A stretch of DNA of 64,000 bases from Chloroflexi bacterium HGW-Chloroflexi-2 (GCA_002840735.1 PHBY01000001.1:186001-250000), one strand, 5' to 3'. Shown: positions 41,517-52,704, counted from the first letter of the stretch. Translations and numbers: made by a program. The notes: a model not told the origin generated them from the letters alone.

Positions 41517-42326
41517 TTAACCTAAAGCCACATCCAGGATCATCATAACGGTAAACCCCACTAATAATCCGATGGTCGCCAGGTCACCATTATCACTCGC
41601 CTGAGATTCCGGAATCAATTCTTCAACAACCACAAAGATCATGGCTCCTGCAGCAAAAGCTAATGCATAAGGTAGAATAGGCTGCATAACGATGACAGCT
41701 AAAGCACCTAAAACACCGGCAATCGGCTCGACCAAACCAGATGCCTGACCATAAAAGAAACTCTTTGATCTGGACATTCCTTCTCTTCTTAATGGGGCAG
41801 AGACAGCCAGACCTTCTGGAAAATTTTGTAAACCAATACCTACAGCTAATGCAATAGCGCCGGGAATGAGAGATTCTCCCAAACCCACTGCAGCTGCGCC
41901 AAAAGCCACACCAACCGCTAACCCCTCTGGAATGTTATGCAGTGTTATCGCAAAAACCAATAGAACACTTCGTTGCCATGTAGTTTTAACACCTTCAGCT
42001 TCTTCAATAGGAGACTCTAAATGTAAGTGGGGTAAAAGTTTATCAACCCCAAACAGAAAGGCTCCGCCAGCCAAAAAGCCAACCGCTGCAGGGAACCATC
42101 CAATCTGGCCATTGTTTTCCGCCATTTCAATAGATGGTGCCAGCAATGACCAGAAACTGGCAGCAATCATGACTCCGCCAGCAAACCCTAACATCATATC
42201 CAGTAATTTGCGATTGATGGTTTTTACTAGGAAAACACCACCAGCGCCAAGCGCTGTCATTGCATAAGTAAACAATGTGGCAATAAATGCCTGTAAAATT
42301 GGATTAAAAGATAAAAAATTACTCAT
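41517..42326 (-). CDS. ZIP-family metal transporter
   Basis: [35 protein letters not shown]; start assigned to MSNFLSF. Confidence 0.92.
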   Translation of the reverse strand: MSNFLSFNPILQAFIATLFTYAMTALGAGGVFLVKTINRKLLDMMLGFAGGVMIAASFWSLLAPSIEMAENNGQIGWFPAAVGFLAGGAFLFGVDKLLPHLHLESPIEEAEGVKTTWQRSVLLVFAITLHNIPEGLAVGVAFGAAAVGLGESLIPGAIALAVGIGLQNFPEGLAVSAPLRREGMSRSKSFFYGQASGLVEPIAGVLGALAVIVMQPILPYALAFAAGAMIFVVVEELIPESQASDNGDLATIGLLVGFTVMMILDVALG

Positions 42327-42351
42327 TTCATCACCATAGATCAGATTATGT

Positions 42352-42380
42352 TTGACGTGCTTTAATACGCTCACTATAAT
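42352..42380 (+). promoter_or_regulatory. Promoter of Fur-family gene
   Basis: TTGACG-N17-TATAAT. Confidence 0.7.
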
Positions 42381-42417
42381 AAAACTTAACAAAATTTGCG
42401 AACAAAGGACAAATTCT

Positions 42418-42861
42418 GTGAAAGATCAAAAAAAGCAAAACTGGTTAACTCAATTACAAGATCAAGGATACCGTATTACGGATCCAATGAAAGTAATTGT
42501 AGATATTTTATCGAAAAGTGATCATTTACTCAACCCTACAGAGGTTTATTTTCAGGCGAAAAATATTAACCCTAAGATTGGCCTCGTAACTGTTTATCGA
42601 ACTATTGAAAAAATGGAACAATCTGGATTGATAGATCGTGTTCACATGCCTGACGGTTGTCAATCTTTTTTTCAATCCAGTGATGGGCATCAGCACTTAT
42701 TGATATGCACACATTGCGGTCGAGCAGAATATTTCGAAGGAGAAGATCTCAATCAATTCTTCCAAAAAATAGGCGAACGATTTGGGTATCATGTAAGAGA
42801 CCATTGGCTGCAACTCTTTGGGCTCTGTGCTAAATGTAAAAAAATAGAATTAGAATCTTAA
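42418..42861 (+). CDS. Fur/Zur-family metalloregulator
   Basis: [45 protein letters not shown] start assigned by fit to family. Confidence 0.88.
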   Translation: MKDQKKQNWLTQLQDQGYRITDPMKVIVDILSKSDHLLNPTEVYFQAKNINPKIGLVTVYRTIEKMEQSGLIDRVHMPDGCQSFFQSSDGHQHLLICTHCGRAEYFEGEDLNQFFQKIGERFGYHVRDHWLQLFGLCAKCKKIELES

Positions 42862-42879
42862 AGGATAACTATCCGATCC

Positions 42880-43557
42880 ATGAAAAACTTAGGAAAATTA
42901 TTCATTGTCTCCACCCCGATTGGGAATTGGGACGACATAACAATACGCGCTTTGAATATATTAAAAGATGTGGATCTCCTGGTTTGTGAGGAATTTAAAG
43001 TGGGAAGCACCCTCTTGAAAAAACTTTCTCTTCCATCCATAGAATTAATCGATCTAAATGAACACAATGAAAATGAGCGGGTTGGTACAGTGATTCAAAA
43101 GCTGTTCGAAGGCGCAAATGTCGCTTTAATCTCGGATTGTGGCACCCCGGTTTTTGCAGACCCTGGTCATGTATTAATCAATCAAGCGACTCAAATGGGT
43201 ATTGAAGTGGTACCCATTCCTGGAGCTTCTTCGTTAATGGCTGCGCTGTCGGTATTAGATTTCAAACTCGATCGTTTCTATTTTGCTGGATTCTTACCAA
43301 GAGAAAAAGACCATCGTAAGGCCGTGCTTAATTCCTTAAGATCGATGGATGTACCCATTATCTTGATGGACACCCCTTACCGTTTACAGAAACTATTAGA
43401 GGAAGTCAGTCAAACATTTGGAAAAAATCGCAGAATTACCCTGGGAATTAACATCACAATGGAGAATGAAAAATTCCTGCGAGGTACAGTAGCTGAAATC
43501 ATTAAACAATTGAACCAGAAAAAAGCTGAATTTATTCTGGTAGTGCATGCAAAATAA
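42880..43557 (+). CDS. rsmI: 16S rRNA (cytidine-2'-O)-methyltransferase
   Basis: LFIVSTPIGNWDDITIRALNILKDVDLLVCEEFKVG; ALISDCGTPVFADPG. Confidence 0.9.
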   Translation: MKNLGKLFIVSTPIGNWDDITIRALNILKDVDLLVCEEFKVGSTLLKKLSLPSIELIDLNEHNENERVGTVIQKLFEGANVALISDCGTPVFADPGHVLINQATQMGIEVVPIPGASSLMAALSVLDFKLDRFYFAGFLPREKDHRKAVLNSLRSMDVPIILMDTPYRLQKLLEEVSQTFGKNRRITLGINITMENEKFLRGTVAEIIKQLNQKKAEFILVVHAK

Positions 43558-43581
43558 AAACCACCAAAACAGGTGGTTTTT
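43556..43581. terminator. Bidirectional hairpin between rsmI and tRNA-Glu
   Basis: aaaaaccacc-aaaaca-ggtggttttt. Confidence 0.8.
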
Positions 43582-43585
43582 GAGG

Positions 43586-43658
43586 TGCCCCCAGGGAGAT
43601 TCGAACTCCCGTTTTAGCCTTGAAAGGGCTGCGTCCTGGTCCCCTAGACGATGGGGGC
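43586..43658 (-). tRNA. tRNA-Glu(TTC)
   Basis: GCCCCCATCGTCTAGGGGACCAGGACGCAGCCCTTTCAAGGCTAAAACGGGAGTTCGAATCTCCCTGGGGGCA cloverleaf, anticodon TTC. Confidence 0.95.
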
Positions 43659-43749
43659 ATTGAATGAACGAGATTTTATCAGATCGGACTTTGTTGGTCA
43701 AGGGAAAATCAATAACTCATCCCTTAATTGTTTCGCTAATTTATGCCCA

Positions 43750-44439
43750 TTAAGAAAATAACAAACCACTCTGTTTTTTCTCCTCTATACACTCAGGTGT
43801 GTCATTGAAAGGCGAATTGACAGCTTTACCCACCATATACGATTTCATTTTTTCTGTTGGATAAGGTTGCATCATTTCAATTAATTCTATTTGCGGGCGA
43901 TCTTCCAACCAGTTAAACATTTGATTTTTATCGTAGATAACGGGCATCCGATCGTGAACAGGTTTAAGAATTTCATTTGCCTCACAGGTAATAATCGCTG
44001 TACTCCACAACTCACTTCCATCCGGCGCATGCCAGATCTCCCAAATCCCGGCTAATGCAAATGGTTTCTTACCCTCTAAATGGAAATAATAAGGCTGTGA
44101 AGGTGCTCCTTTCATTTTTGCTTTTTTCCACTCATAAAAACCATCAGCTAGAATCAAACATCTGCGTCGTGCAAACGCATTTCTAAATGAAGGCTTTTCC
44201 ATGATTGTTTCTGATCTGGCGTTGATTAAGCGATTCCCGATTTCAATATCTTTTGCCCATCCTGGAACCAGTCCCCAACGCAGAAATTCAATTTTTTTGG
44301 TTTCAGCACTTAGTATGGAAGCAATCGGTTGTGTCGGGGCAATATTATAGCGAGGTTGCCATTCCAATTGTGACTCTGGTAATCCCAATTCCAATTGTAG
44401 TTCTTTGGATTTATATGAAAGAGTGAATCGTCCACACAT
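43750..44439 (-). CDS. SOS response-associated peptidase (SRAP/HMCES family)
   Basis: MCGRFTLSYKSKEL; RCLILADGFYEWKK; HDRMPVI. Confidence 0.93.
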   Translation of the reverse strand: MCGRFTLSYKSKELQLELGLPESQLEWQPRYNIAPTQPIASILSAETKKIEFLRWGLVPGWAKDIEIGNRLINARSETIMEKPSFRNAFARRRCLILADGFYEWKKAKMKGAPSQPYYFHLEGKKPFALAGIWEIWHAPDGSELWSTAIITCEANEILKPVHDRMPVIYDKNQMFNWLEDRPQIELIEMMQPYPTEKMKSYMVGKAVNSPFNDTPECIEEKKQSGLLFS

Positions 44440-44598
44440 TTTTTATCCTGAATAAAAATTTTCTACTTGATGTGTATCTGGTTTACCATTTATGGTCTGA
44501 GCTTTATTGGTGGTTTCTATATAAAAAACTTCACCTGCACAGGATCATTGATGATGATACTTGTTATAATACTATTATCTCATAAAGCAGAGGGTGCT

Positions 44599-46146
44599 AT
44601 GACAAGTCCATTAGTTGAATGTATACCTAATTTTTCTGAAGCTCGCCGGACTGATGTAGTCCAACAGATCATTGAATCAATTGTTTCAGTTCCAGGCGTA
44701 CATGTTTTGGATCATCATTCTGATTTTGATCACAATCGTACCGTTGTTACATACATTGGTGATCCAAAGTCAGTTGAAGAAGCAGCTTATCTGGCTATTG
44801 CAACTGCATCTAAATTAATAGATCTGGATCAACACACCGGAGAACATCCACGGCTTGGTGCAACCGACGTCGTTCCTTTTGTACCCATCAGTGATGTCAC
44901 CATGCAGGAATGTATTGAAATGGCAGTCCGGTTAGGAAAAAAAGTTGGCGATGAATTAAATATTCCGGTGTTCTTGTATGAAGAAGCAGCTTCCATTCCG
45001 GAAAAACAGAATCTTGAAAATATTCGCTCCGGTCAATATGAAAAGATGAAAACTGAGATTGGTAAAACACCGGTAAAAACACCAGATTTTGGACCTTCTA
45101 AAGTAGACAAAGCAGGTGCAACGGTCATTGGTGCCAGACAGCCCTTAATTGCATTCAATATTTACCTGACCTCGAATGACGTCAGTATTGCCCAAAAAAT
45201 CGCGCGAGCTGTACGTCACTCCTCCGGTGGATTGAGATATGTTAAAGGGATGGGGGTTCTGGTGGAAGGTAGAGCACAGGTTTCCATGAACCTCACAAAC
45301 TTCAAGAAAACACCAGTTGCCAGAGTGGTCGAATTTGTTCGAAGGGAAGCTGAACGCTACGGTGTAGCTATCCATCACTCTGAACTGGTAGGTCTGATCC
45401 CACAGGATGCATTATCCGATGCAGCCCAATGGTATATTCAACTAGATGACTTTAAAAATGAACAAATTCTTGAACAACGTCTTTTTCAGGTAATGCGCGA
45501 ATCAACCATGAAATCCCAGGAGGAAAAACCAGATTTCCTGGATCAGCTGGCAGCAGCAACACCTACACCAGGCGGTGGCGCAGCGGCGGCGCATACTGCC
45601 GCTGAAGGTGCTGCTCTGGTGGCAATGGTAGCTAGATTAACGATTGGAAAAAAGAAATATCTGGATGTTCAGGAAAGAATGTATGAGTTGATTGATCAGT
45701 CGGAAGAATTACGGAAACAATTAGTACAGGCTGGCGAAAACGATTCAGCTGCTTTCGAAAAAGTCTTACAAGCTTTTCGCTTACCCAAAAACACAGATGA
45801 AGAATTCCAAAAACGGGAACAAGAAATTCAAAAAGCAACCATCCTTGCAGCAGAGGTTCCTTTAGATGTTGCCTCAATGGCATTGGAAGTAATGAAACTG
45901 GCACTAGAAGCAGCCCAAACTGGAAACCTCAATGCCATTTCCGATGCCGCATCCGGTTTATTTTTTGCTAAATCAGCTCTCACGAGCGCATCATTGAACG
46001 TAAGAACGAACACATTGGGTATCTCGAATCAATCAATCAATCAAAAATTGTTAGAGAATGTTCAGGAACTTGAAAACCAGAGCAATTCACTAGAAAAGGT
46101 TACATGGCAATTATTAAAAGAGCGCGGTGGGTTTCCCATTCCCTGA
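44599..46146 (+). CDS. ftcD: Bifunctional glutamate formimidoyltransferase/formimidoyl-THF cyclodeaminase
   Basis: VECIPNFSEARR; DHDRTVVT-like HNRTVVTYIG; TPTPGGGAAAAHTAAEGAALVAMVARLTIGKKKY; start assigned to MTSPLVEC. Confidence 0.9.
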   Translation: MTSPLVECIPNFSEARRTDVVQQIIESIVSVPGVHVLDHHSDFDHNRTVVTYIGDPKSVEEAAYLAIATASKLIDLDQHTGEHPRLGATDVVPFVPISDVTMQECIEMAVRLGKKVGDELNIPVFLYEEAASIPEKQNLENIRSGQYEKMKTEIGKTPVKTPDFGPSKVDKAGATVIGARQPLIAFNIYLTSNDVSIAQKIARAVRHSSGGLRYVKGMGVLVEGRAQVSMNLTNFKKTPVARVVEFVRREAERYGVAIHHSELVGLIPQDALSDAAQWYIQLDDFKNEQILEQRLFQVMRESTMKSQEEKPDFLDQLAAATPTPGGGAAAAHTAAEGAALVAMVARLTIGKKKYLDVQERMYELIDQSEELRKQLVQAGENDSAAFEKVLQAFRLPKNTDEEFQKREQEIQKATILAAEVPLDVASMALEVMKLALEAAQTGNLNAISDAASGLFFAKSALTSASLNVRTNTLGISNQSINQKLLENVQELENQSNSLEKVTWQLLKERGGFPIP

Positions 46147-47162
46147 TAATAATTTTTTCGTTTTTTATATTATTGGCTAATACCGGATGTGAACCATGGC
46201 TATCAATTTTTGGTGTTTATGTAATACCATCATCAGCTCAAACAATGACTTCGGTATCGGTTTTGAGTGATCGTTCTCATCAATCTACACCAAATCCTAC
46301 TTCTACATCGATTGTGGTGAAATCAACCCAAAACCAACTAGTTGAAACCCCGATTGCCACTCCTGAATTGCAACCAATTAATGAAAAACTGTTTATTACT
46401 TCATTTGATTTTCCTATACCTGAGGATGCTTCACGTTTGATTGAGACAAGTTATCGATTCGGATCAACCCAGTTTGGTGAAAGAATACCTCACGATGGTG
46501 TAGAAATATTGAACCCTGAGGGAACACCCGTTCTGGCAGTTGCAGATGGTGAGGTTTATTTCAGTGGGAATGATCGCACTTATAAAAGAGGGCGTTTCAC
46601 GAATTTTTATGGCAATATCATCATCATTAAACATGATTTGCCACATTATTCAGTTCCAGTCTATAGTTTTTATGCTCATCTTTCTGAAATCATCGTTAAT
46701 GAAGGGGAGATCGTCACGCGTGGACAAGAAATCGGTTCAGTTGGTGCGACTGGCAAAGCATTTAGCAATCATTTACATTTTGAGGTACGCATAGGGGATG
46801 TGCTTTTACAAAATGCTCGTAATCCTGAATTATTTTTGCCATTAATACCAACGGAAGATTACCCTAAAGTAGGTATTTTAATCGGTTCATTGATCAGCCA
46901 GCAAGGAAACCCAATCCCTGGGGTGACGGTAGTCGTTCAAAGAATGGAGAATGACATTCTGGTACCAGGAACTTCCATATACGTTGAAACCTACGCTAAA
47001 ACCATTTTTAGTGAACAAAATTGGGGGGAGAATTTTGTGATCAGTAATTTGCCTGAAGGGGAATATCGGGTAAGCGCATTTGCGTATCAATATTTCGTGG
47101 AGAAGTTTATTTCAATAAAAGGCAACGAATTTACAACCGTTACCTTACAACCGGAGAATTAA
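46104..47162 (+). CDS. M23-family metallopeptidase-like lipoprotein
   Basis: [38 protein letters not shown]; lipobox-like LLANTGC. Confidence 0.82.
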   Translation: MAIIKRARWVSHSLIIIFSFFILLANTGCEPWLSIFGVYVIPSSAQTMTSVSVLSDRSHQSTPNPTSTSIVVKSTQNQLVETPIATPELQPINEKLFITSFDFPIPEDASRLIETSYRFGSTQFGERIPHDGVEILNPEGTPVLAVADGEVYFSGNDRTYKRGRFTNFYGNIIIIKHDLPHYSVPVYSFYAHLSEIIVNEGEIVTRGQEIGSVGATGKAFSNHLHFEVRIGDVLLQNARNPELFLPLIPTEDYPKVGILIGSLISQQGNPIPGVTVVVQRMENDILVPGTSIYVETYAKTIFSEQNWGENFVISNLPEGEYRVSAFAYQYFVEKFISIKGNEFTTVTLQPEN

Positions 47163-47163
47163 T

Positions 47164-47611
47164 GTGGGATTGAAACCAGATCATTGGATTCGTAAAATGG
47201 CATTGGAACATGGGATGATTGAACCTTTTATTGATCGTCAGGTTCGCGAAGGTGTCATATCATATTGTCGATTTCAAGGGCGAGGTCTGTATCATCCCGC
47301 CGAATTCCTTTGCCCTGGCAAGAACAGTTGAATATTTCCGAATTCCTCGTGGTGTAATGACCATTTGTGTTGGCAAAAGCACTTACGCTCGTTGTGGAAT
47401 TATTGTGAATGTGACACCTTTTGAGCCAGAATGGGAAGGTTTCGTTACACTCGAAATCTCAAATACAACGCCATTACCTGCAAAAATTTATGCAAATGAA
47501 GGTCTTGCTCAGGTCATCTTTTTAGAAGGTGACGAACCTTGTGAAATTTCATATGCAGATAAAAAAGGGAAATATCAGCACCAACAAAGAATTCTATTGC
47601 CAAAAGTCTAG
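47164..47611 (+). pseudogene. dcd: dCTP deaminase with internal deletion and frameshift
   Basis: [34 protein letters not shown] (frame of 47164) then [68 protein letters not shown] (frame of 47219); central segment absent. Confidence 0.85.
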
Positions 47612-47618
47612 AAATATC

Positions 47619-49118
47619 TTATTCAGGAAACGGCCATGCAATCTGATTGTTGGGGTTGAACCCGTTATAAATTGTCTGGGAAATTCTGGCAAATAATGGA
47701 TTGGCAATATCAAATAGAAGCTGATTGGGGCTATATGTAAAGACAGTCAGAATAAAATTTTCCTCGGGTCCATAGACTATCCCTACATCACTGAACGAAT
47801 GCACCAGTCCATCTCTTTCCTGGCTCCATCCATGTTTATGCGCAATCTTTAAGCCTTCAGGTAATCCTGCTTCCATTAACGCTCCCATTTTATTGGCAGC
47901 CAATGTTTCAATAATTAAATTACATTCTGCTTGAGTGATTTTCCCTTGCGTTTCACGAATCAACGTTGCAGATGAATTAATCGAACAGTCATAAATCATT
48001 GACAGTAATTTTCCAATATCTTCAGGGGTTGTTTGATTGTAAACATCGGGATCAATAAATGCATCGCTGCGTTGATTCGCAATTGTTTCGTATAAGTTCA
48101 ATAACGGCGCGCCAAGGTAGAAATACCCAGCAATAAAGGAATTCTCCATACCGAGTGACTGAATATCACTTGTTACCAGTAAAGGCCCTCTAATGGCGTC
48201 AATCTGTTCCATAAGTCGATCTGCAGGATCGTTCTCTGAATACACAATCATAGATTCAATCCAACCCTGCCTCATTTCGCTTAAAGGAATATCCTCACGC
48301 CAATAAGTTGATATCATGATTGGAATTTTCATCGTGCTTGCTGCTGTAAATGCTACACCAGGTTCTTTCTCCTCCCCAAACCAATTCAAAATCTGGATCT
48401 TCTGATGATCGCTCATGCGTTCAGCATAGATTTCAACAACACCAGAAAAATCTTCATTCCTCAGGATCGATCTTACCTGTTCCTTTATTTGTTCGATGGT
48501 TGGGACTGTCGCAGGAATTGATATCAACTCCAACTGGATTGTATTTTTGTTAATTTGTGTGATCTCTTGTTTTATTCGATTTACCAATTCGCCCTGATCA
48601 AAAGAAATCCCTGATAACCCTGGTTCAAATCTAGTCGTTCCTGAAATAGGTTTGGATGGGATTGGTTCCAATGTTACAAAAGGTTTGATTTGTTCATTAA
48701 TTGTTGAGAGTAATACATCTTCATTCAGCGTAAATAATAAATCTTTGCTCGTTTGATCAATGGATGATTTATGCCAGATAAATGACCAAAAAGATGAAAA
48801 CTGGTCTTCGTATCCACAATTGAGTACTGACACCATTTCATCATAATCGATATCAAGCCCGATCTGTTCATTTGAAAAGTAAAATGATGTATTTCCAGAT
48901 TGAATTTCAATAGGTTTTTCAAAGACGGATTTTAATTTTATTCTGGCTTGCTCGTGATCCAATCCACCAACATCAACGGATGCTATCGATGAACCAGTAG
49001 GAAACACACAAATCTGTTGGTTTGATTTTTGGAATGAATAAATGGTAATCATCATACTGATGACGAGAAAACCAATCCCGAACATCCTCGAAATGATAAT
49101 TAATTTCGGTCTTTTCAA
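47619..49118 (-). CDS. Serine hydrolase (class A beta-lactamase-like) with N-terminal YoaR/VanW-type domain
   Basis: FTAASTMKIPIMIS (SxxK); YSENDPADRLM; N-terminal TM. Confidence 0.75.
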   Translation of the reverse strand: MKRPKLIIISRMFGIGFLVISMMITIYSFQKSNQQICVFPTGSSIASVDVGGLDHEQARIKLKSVFEKPIEIQSGNTSFYFSNEQIGLDIDYDEMVSVLNCGYEDQFSSFWSFIWHKSSIDQTSKDLLFTLNEDVLLSTINEQIKPFVTLEPIPSKPISGTTRFEPGLSGISFDQGELVNRIKQEITQINKNTIQLELISIPATVPTIEQIKEQVRSILRNEDFSGVVEIYAERMSDHQKIQILNWFGEEKEPGVAFTAASTMKIPIMISTYWREDIPLSEMRQGWIESMIVYSENDPADRLMEQIDAIRGPLLVTSDIQSLGMENSFIAGYFYLGAPLLNLYETIANQRSDAFIDPDVYNQTTPEDIGKLLSMIYDCSINSSATLIRETQGKITQAECNLIIETLAANKMGALMEAGLPEGLKIAHKHGWSQERDGLVHSFSDVGIVYGPEENFILTVFTYSPNQLLFDIANPLFARISQTIYNGFNPNNQIAWPFPE

Positions 49119-49263
49119 TGCAATTTCTCCATAAGCATTGATAATAATTGAAAAACAGGATTTTTTCTAGAATTTTATATGAATTCAGGCAAACACCTGT
49201 AAAATGGCATACAATAAGCGCAAGGTAGTAGAATGAAATTATGGATCAAGACCTGGAGAAATA

Positions 49264-51627
49264 ATGCCACTTGTTGAAATTCAAAATAACTTTTTTAATT
49301 TTTCCTGTAATCCAGATACGGGTACGATCAATCTTGATTCGAAGAGAATCGGTCTACCTTCGATTCAAAACGCTTCATTACGTATACAGATCATTAAAGA
49401 AGGAATTAAACACAATCTAATAACAAAATCCTGGAATCCATATCAATTGATGAAGACAACCACAGATTCACTCCACGGGAAATTACACCAATTAGAATTT
49501 TCCATTTTTATTGAAGAATTGTCTCAGATTGTAAGACTAACTTTTGCATTAAGTGAAGAACTGCCTGTTTTTTTATGGAATGCTGTTTTAGAAAATCAAT
49601 CTTCTTCGCCTATTTTTGTTAATTTTATTGAATTATTAAATATTGGTGACTCTGCCCATGATCTGGATAGTAAATTGGTTCGTGCAAATGAAACAATCAA
49701 AGCAAATTTCACTTTTCACGCCAATGGATGGCAGTCCTGGTCCCATTCTGGCACTTATCGGGACGACCAGGTACAACATCACACTCGATTAAGGTTTTTC
49801 CAGGATGTCATGGCTCAGAACCCCGGCACTCCCGTATTCCGCAAAACAGGTCATTTTAGTGGTGATTTTTTTGGTGTTTTAGCCGATAGAAATTCCCGCA
49901 GTGCTTACCTTTTTGGCTTTTTATCACAAAAAAAACAATTTGGTTCTATAGAAGCTAATATTTCTGCAAAAACAAAAATCAGATTGTGGGCAAATGGCGA
50001 TAGGACAAATCTCGTATCCGGGCAAAATTTCTCAACTGATTGGGCAATCATGTTTCCTTTTTATTTTGACCAACCAGACCCTTTAGCAATTTTTTACGAA
50101 GCGGTTAGTCGGGAAAATCAGGTTCAAATCACGAATAAAATCCCGGCTGGTTGGTGTTCCTGGTATCACTTCTATCAGAATATTAATGAAGACAAGATTA
50201 TTCGGAATCTGAATACCATCAATGAATTAAAAGCAGAAATGCCACTCTCATTGATTCAAATTGATGATGGCTATCAGAAAGAAATAGGTGATTGGTATTC
50301 ATTCCGAAAAGGATTTCCACATGGCGTAGCGCCCATCGCAGAAAAGATCACAGGCTCAGGTCATATCCCTGGATTATGGATGGCACCCTTCATTTTGCAT
50401 CCCAACAGTGATTTTGCCATTGACCACCCGGAAATGATATTAAGGAAAAAAAGCGGAAGACCCGTTAATGCAGGATTTGTTTGGAATGTTTTCACCCAGG
50501 CGATCGATTTAACTGTACCAGGTGCGATCGATGTTGTAAAAGAAATGATTGAAACCGCGGTTCATAAATGGGGTTTCTCTTACCTAAAACTAGATTTTCT
50601 ATATGCTGGTGCATTGAAAGGAAACCGATTTGATAATTCCCAAACCAGAGCACAAATCCTTCGCAAAGCAATGCAGGAAATCCGTTTGAGTGCCGGAGAG
50701 GATACATTTTTATTGGCATGTGGTGCTCCTTTGGGATCAGTCGTTGGTCTGGTACAGGCTAATCGAATAGGTGCAGATGTAAGTGGAAGTTGGTACCCAC
50801 AATTTAATGGAATTTCAATGTTTTTCAAAAAAGAACCTAATATGCCCTCTGCCAAAAATGCGATCCAAAATATTATTACCAGAGCTGAACAACATAATCG
50901 TTGGTGGATAAATGATCCGGATTGTTTACTGGTACGCCCAGAAATTGATTTGACCATCAACGAAATTCAATCCTTAGCGTCTTTGATCGCAATAACTGGT
51001 GGATCTTTATTAGTCTCAGATGATCTCCCAAAACTTCCAATGGAACGACGAAGAATCATTGAAGTCCTTTTACCAATCATCGGAAAACGAGCCAATGTAA
51101 TGGATTGGCTGGATACCACCACACCACATAACTTGCGATTGGACCTTAATAACGTATCTGGTGATTGGAATATATTGGCACGATTTAATTGGAAAGATGA
51201 ACCTCGCGAAACATATTTAAGTTTTCCAGACTTTGGTCTACCGCAATTGAGTTATTGGGTTTATTCATTCTGGGAAAATAAAATTCAGTTAATCAAGGCT
51301 GGCGAACCTGTTCATTTTCCATCACTTCCAACCCATGGTGTGGCGTTATTAGGTGTCAGACCGGTTCTTTCGAGTAATCAATATTTAGGGAGTAATTTAC
51401 ACATTTCAATGGGTTTGGAAGTAAGCTGTATGGAAAAAACTTCCGAAGGCATTGAACTGGATTTAGACCTACCCAGAAAAGCACACGGCGAAATATTTGT
51501 TAAATTGCTGGAAACACCTGAAAAAATCTTCCTTAATGGAGAGCAAATTCCTTTTGAAGAAGAATCAAATTCGGTATATAAAATTCCAGTTTCCTTTGAA
51601 AGCCATGCAACCATTCTAATTCAATAA
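49264..51627 (+). CDS. Alpha-galactosidase, GH36-like
   Basis: WCSWYHFYQNINEDKI; LIQIDDGYQKEIGDW; YLKLDFLYAGAL. Confidence 0.88.
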   Translation: MPLVEIQNNFFNFSCNPDTGTINLDSKRIGLPSIQNASLRIQIIKEGIKHNLITKSWNPYQLMKTTTDSLHGKLHQLEFSIFIEELSQIVRLTFALSEELPVFLWNAVLENQSSSPIFVNFIELLNIGDSAHDLDSKLVRANETIKANFTFHANGWQSWSHSGTYRDDQVQHHTRLRFFQDVMAQNPGTPVFRKTGHFSGDFFGVLADRNSRSAYLFGFLSQKKQFGSIEANISAKTKIRLWANGDRTNLVSGQNFSTDWAIMFPFYFDQPDPLAIFYEAVSRENQVQITNKIPAGWCSWYHFYQNINEDKIIRNLNTINELKAEMPLSLIQIDDGYQKEIGDWYSFRKGFPHGVAPIAEKITGSGHIPGLWMAPFILHPNSDFAIDHPEMILRKKSGRPVNAGFVWNVFTQAIDLTVPGAIDVVKEMIETAVHKWGFSYLKLDFLYAGALKGNRFDNSQTRAQILRKAMQEIRLSAGEDTFLLACGAPLGSVVGLVQANRIGADVSGSWYPQFNGISMFFKKEPNMPSAKNAIQNIITRAEQHNRWWINDPDCLLVRPEIDLTINEIQSLASLIAITGGSLLVSDDLPKLPMERRRIIEVLLPIIGKRANVMDWLDTTTPHNLRLDLNNVSGDWNILARFNWKDEPRETYLSFPDFGLPQLSYWVYSFWENKIQLIKAGEPVHFPSLPTHGVALLGVRPVLSSNQYLGSNLHISMGLEVSCMEKTSEGIELDLDLPRKAHGEIFVKLLETPEKIFLNGEQIPFEEESNSVYKIPVSFESHATILIQ

Positions 51628-51629
51628 AA

Positions 51630-51650
51630 AGAAGCCCCTTGCGGGGCTTG
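51630..51650. terminator. Terminator hairpin between convergent genes
   Basis: aagcccc-ttgc-ggggctt, T-run on minus side. Confidence 0.8.
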
Positions 51651-51655
51651 ATTTG

Positions 51656-52621
51656 TTATTCAGAAATTTTACTTTTTTCTAGTTTCCGGCGTTTACTTCT
51701 TCTTACCAAAGCACGAACCAATAAGAACATCAGGTAGAAAGGTAACAGAATGATAACCAGAATCGGGATGATCAACAATATCAGCCAGATTGCTCCATCA
51801 ACGATCGACTGCAAAGCATTTACCAATGATTGAAGTGCTTTGCTGACTGTTACTGAAGGTTTCCAGCCTGCCACAGTAATTGGATTCACGGCTTCATGAG
51901 CCTGGATTCTGACACTGATAGAGGATAAAGCAGCGGATTCTTCGTAGTACTTGATTTGACCTTTGGTAAGTTCAATTTGCTCGCGATAATAGGTCAACTG
52001 GTTGAAGACATTGAGTACATCTTCTGTTTTGTAGGCTTCATCCAAAATCAATTTTAATTGCGCTTCTGCATCTTCCAGATTCTTGAGACGGGAGTTTAGA
52101 TCAGTATATTCTTTGGTGACATCCTGTCCAGAAACATTCTCACTCAAAAGATCAAGTTCTTTGTCATTCAATAAGGTTTTTATTTCGTCCAATGCTTGAT
52201 TTAGAAGCGCAGCTGGTACACGAATTGAAATGTTTGCTTCAGGAATCTCAATCCCTTTGTAATTGCTGGTTTTCCAGGAATTGGAACTCACAATATATCC
52301 ACCCATTCGCTCTGCCATCCGGCCAATTGTATTCATCGCTTCTAAAGGTTCATCTACCACGATGGATAAGTCAGCATTTCGAATAACAATTCTTTCAATA
52401 CTGTTTGTTTGCATTCCACTTGCTGTAACTGCTTCATCGTATGCCATTTCCTTACCATATTCTTCAGCATACTGTGGTTCCATTGGAGCGGGCATCTCTA
52501 CTGGCATCACTGCCTGCGCAAAATTGCCATCCATGGCATAGTTTTCTGTTGACTTTGCCGATGTACAACCAGTCAATACCAGACTTAAAACTAATAACCC
52601 TGCGAAAATCTTCAGTTTCAT
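51656..52621 (-). CDS. DUF4349-like lipoprotein
   Basis: LLVLSLVLTGCTSAKS lipobox; RIVIRNADLSIVVDEPLEAMNTI; C-terminal TM. Confidence 0.75.
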   Translation of the reverse strand: MKLKIFAGLLVLSLVLTGCTSAKSTENYAMDGNFAQAVMPVEMPAPMEPQYAEEYGKEMAYDEAVTASGMQTNSIERIVIRNADLSIVVDEPLEAMNTIGRMAERMGGYIVSSNSWKTSNYKGIEIPEANISIRVPAALLNQALDEIKTLLNDKELDLLSENVSGQDVTKEYTDLNSRLKNLEDAEAQLKLILDEAYKTEDVLNVFNQLTYYREQIELTKGQIKYYEESAALSSISVRIQAHEAVNPITVAGWKPSVTVSKALQSLVNALQSIVDGAIWLILLIIPILVIILLPFYLMFLLVRALVRRSKRRKLEKSKISE

Positions 52622-52704
52622 TCTTCCTCCTCTTCGTTAGTCCCAAATTCCAAGATATTTATATGACGAAAATGAATAGGAAATTGTTCCGTTTATGGAA
52701 TGTT

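Noticed and set aside
47164-47325. Possible selenocysteine UGA or programmed frameshift in dcd
   Set aside because: The two halves lack ~36 family-conserved residues between them, so recoding cannot restore the protein; deletion or assembly error fits better.
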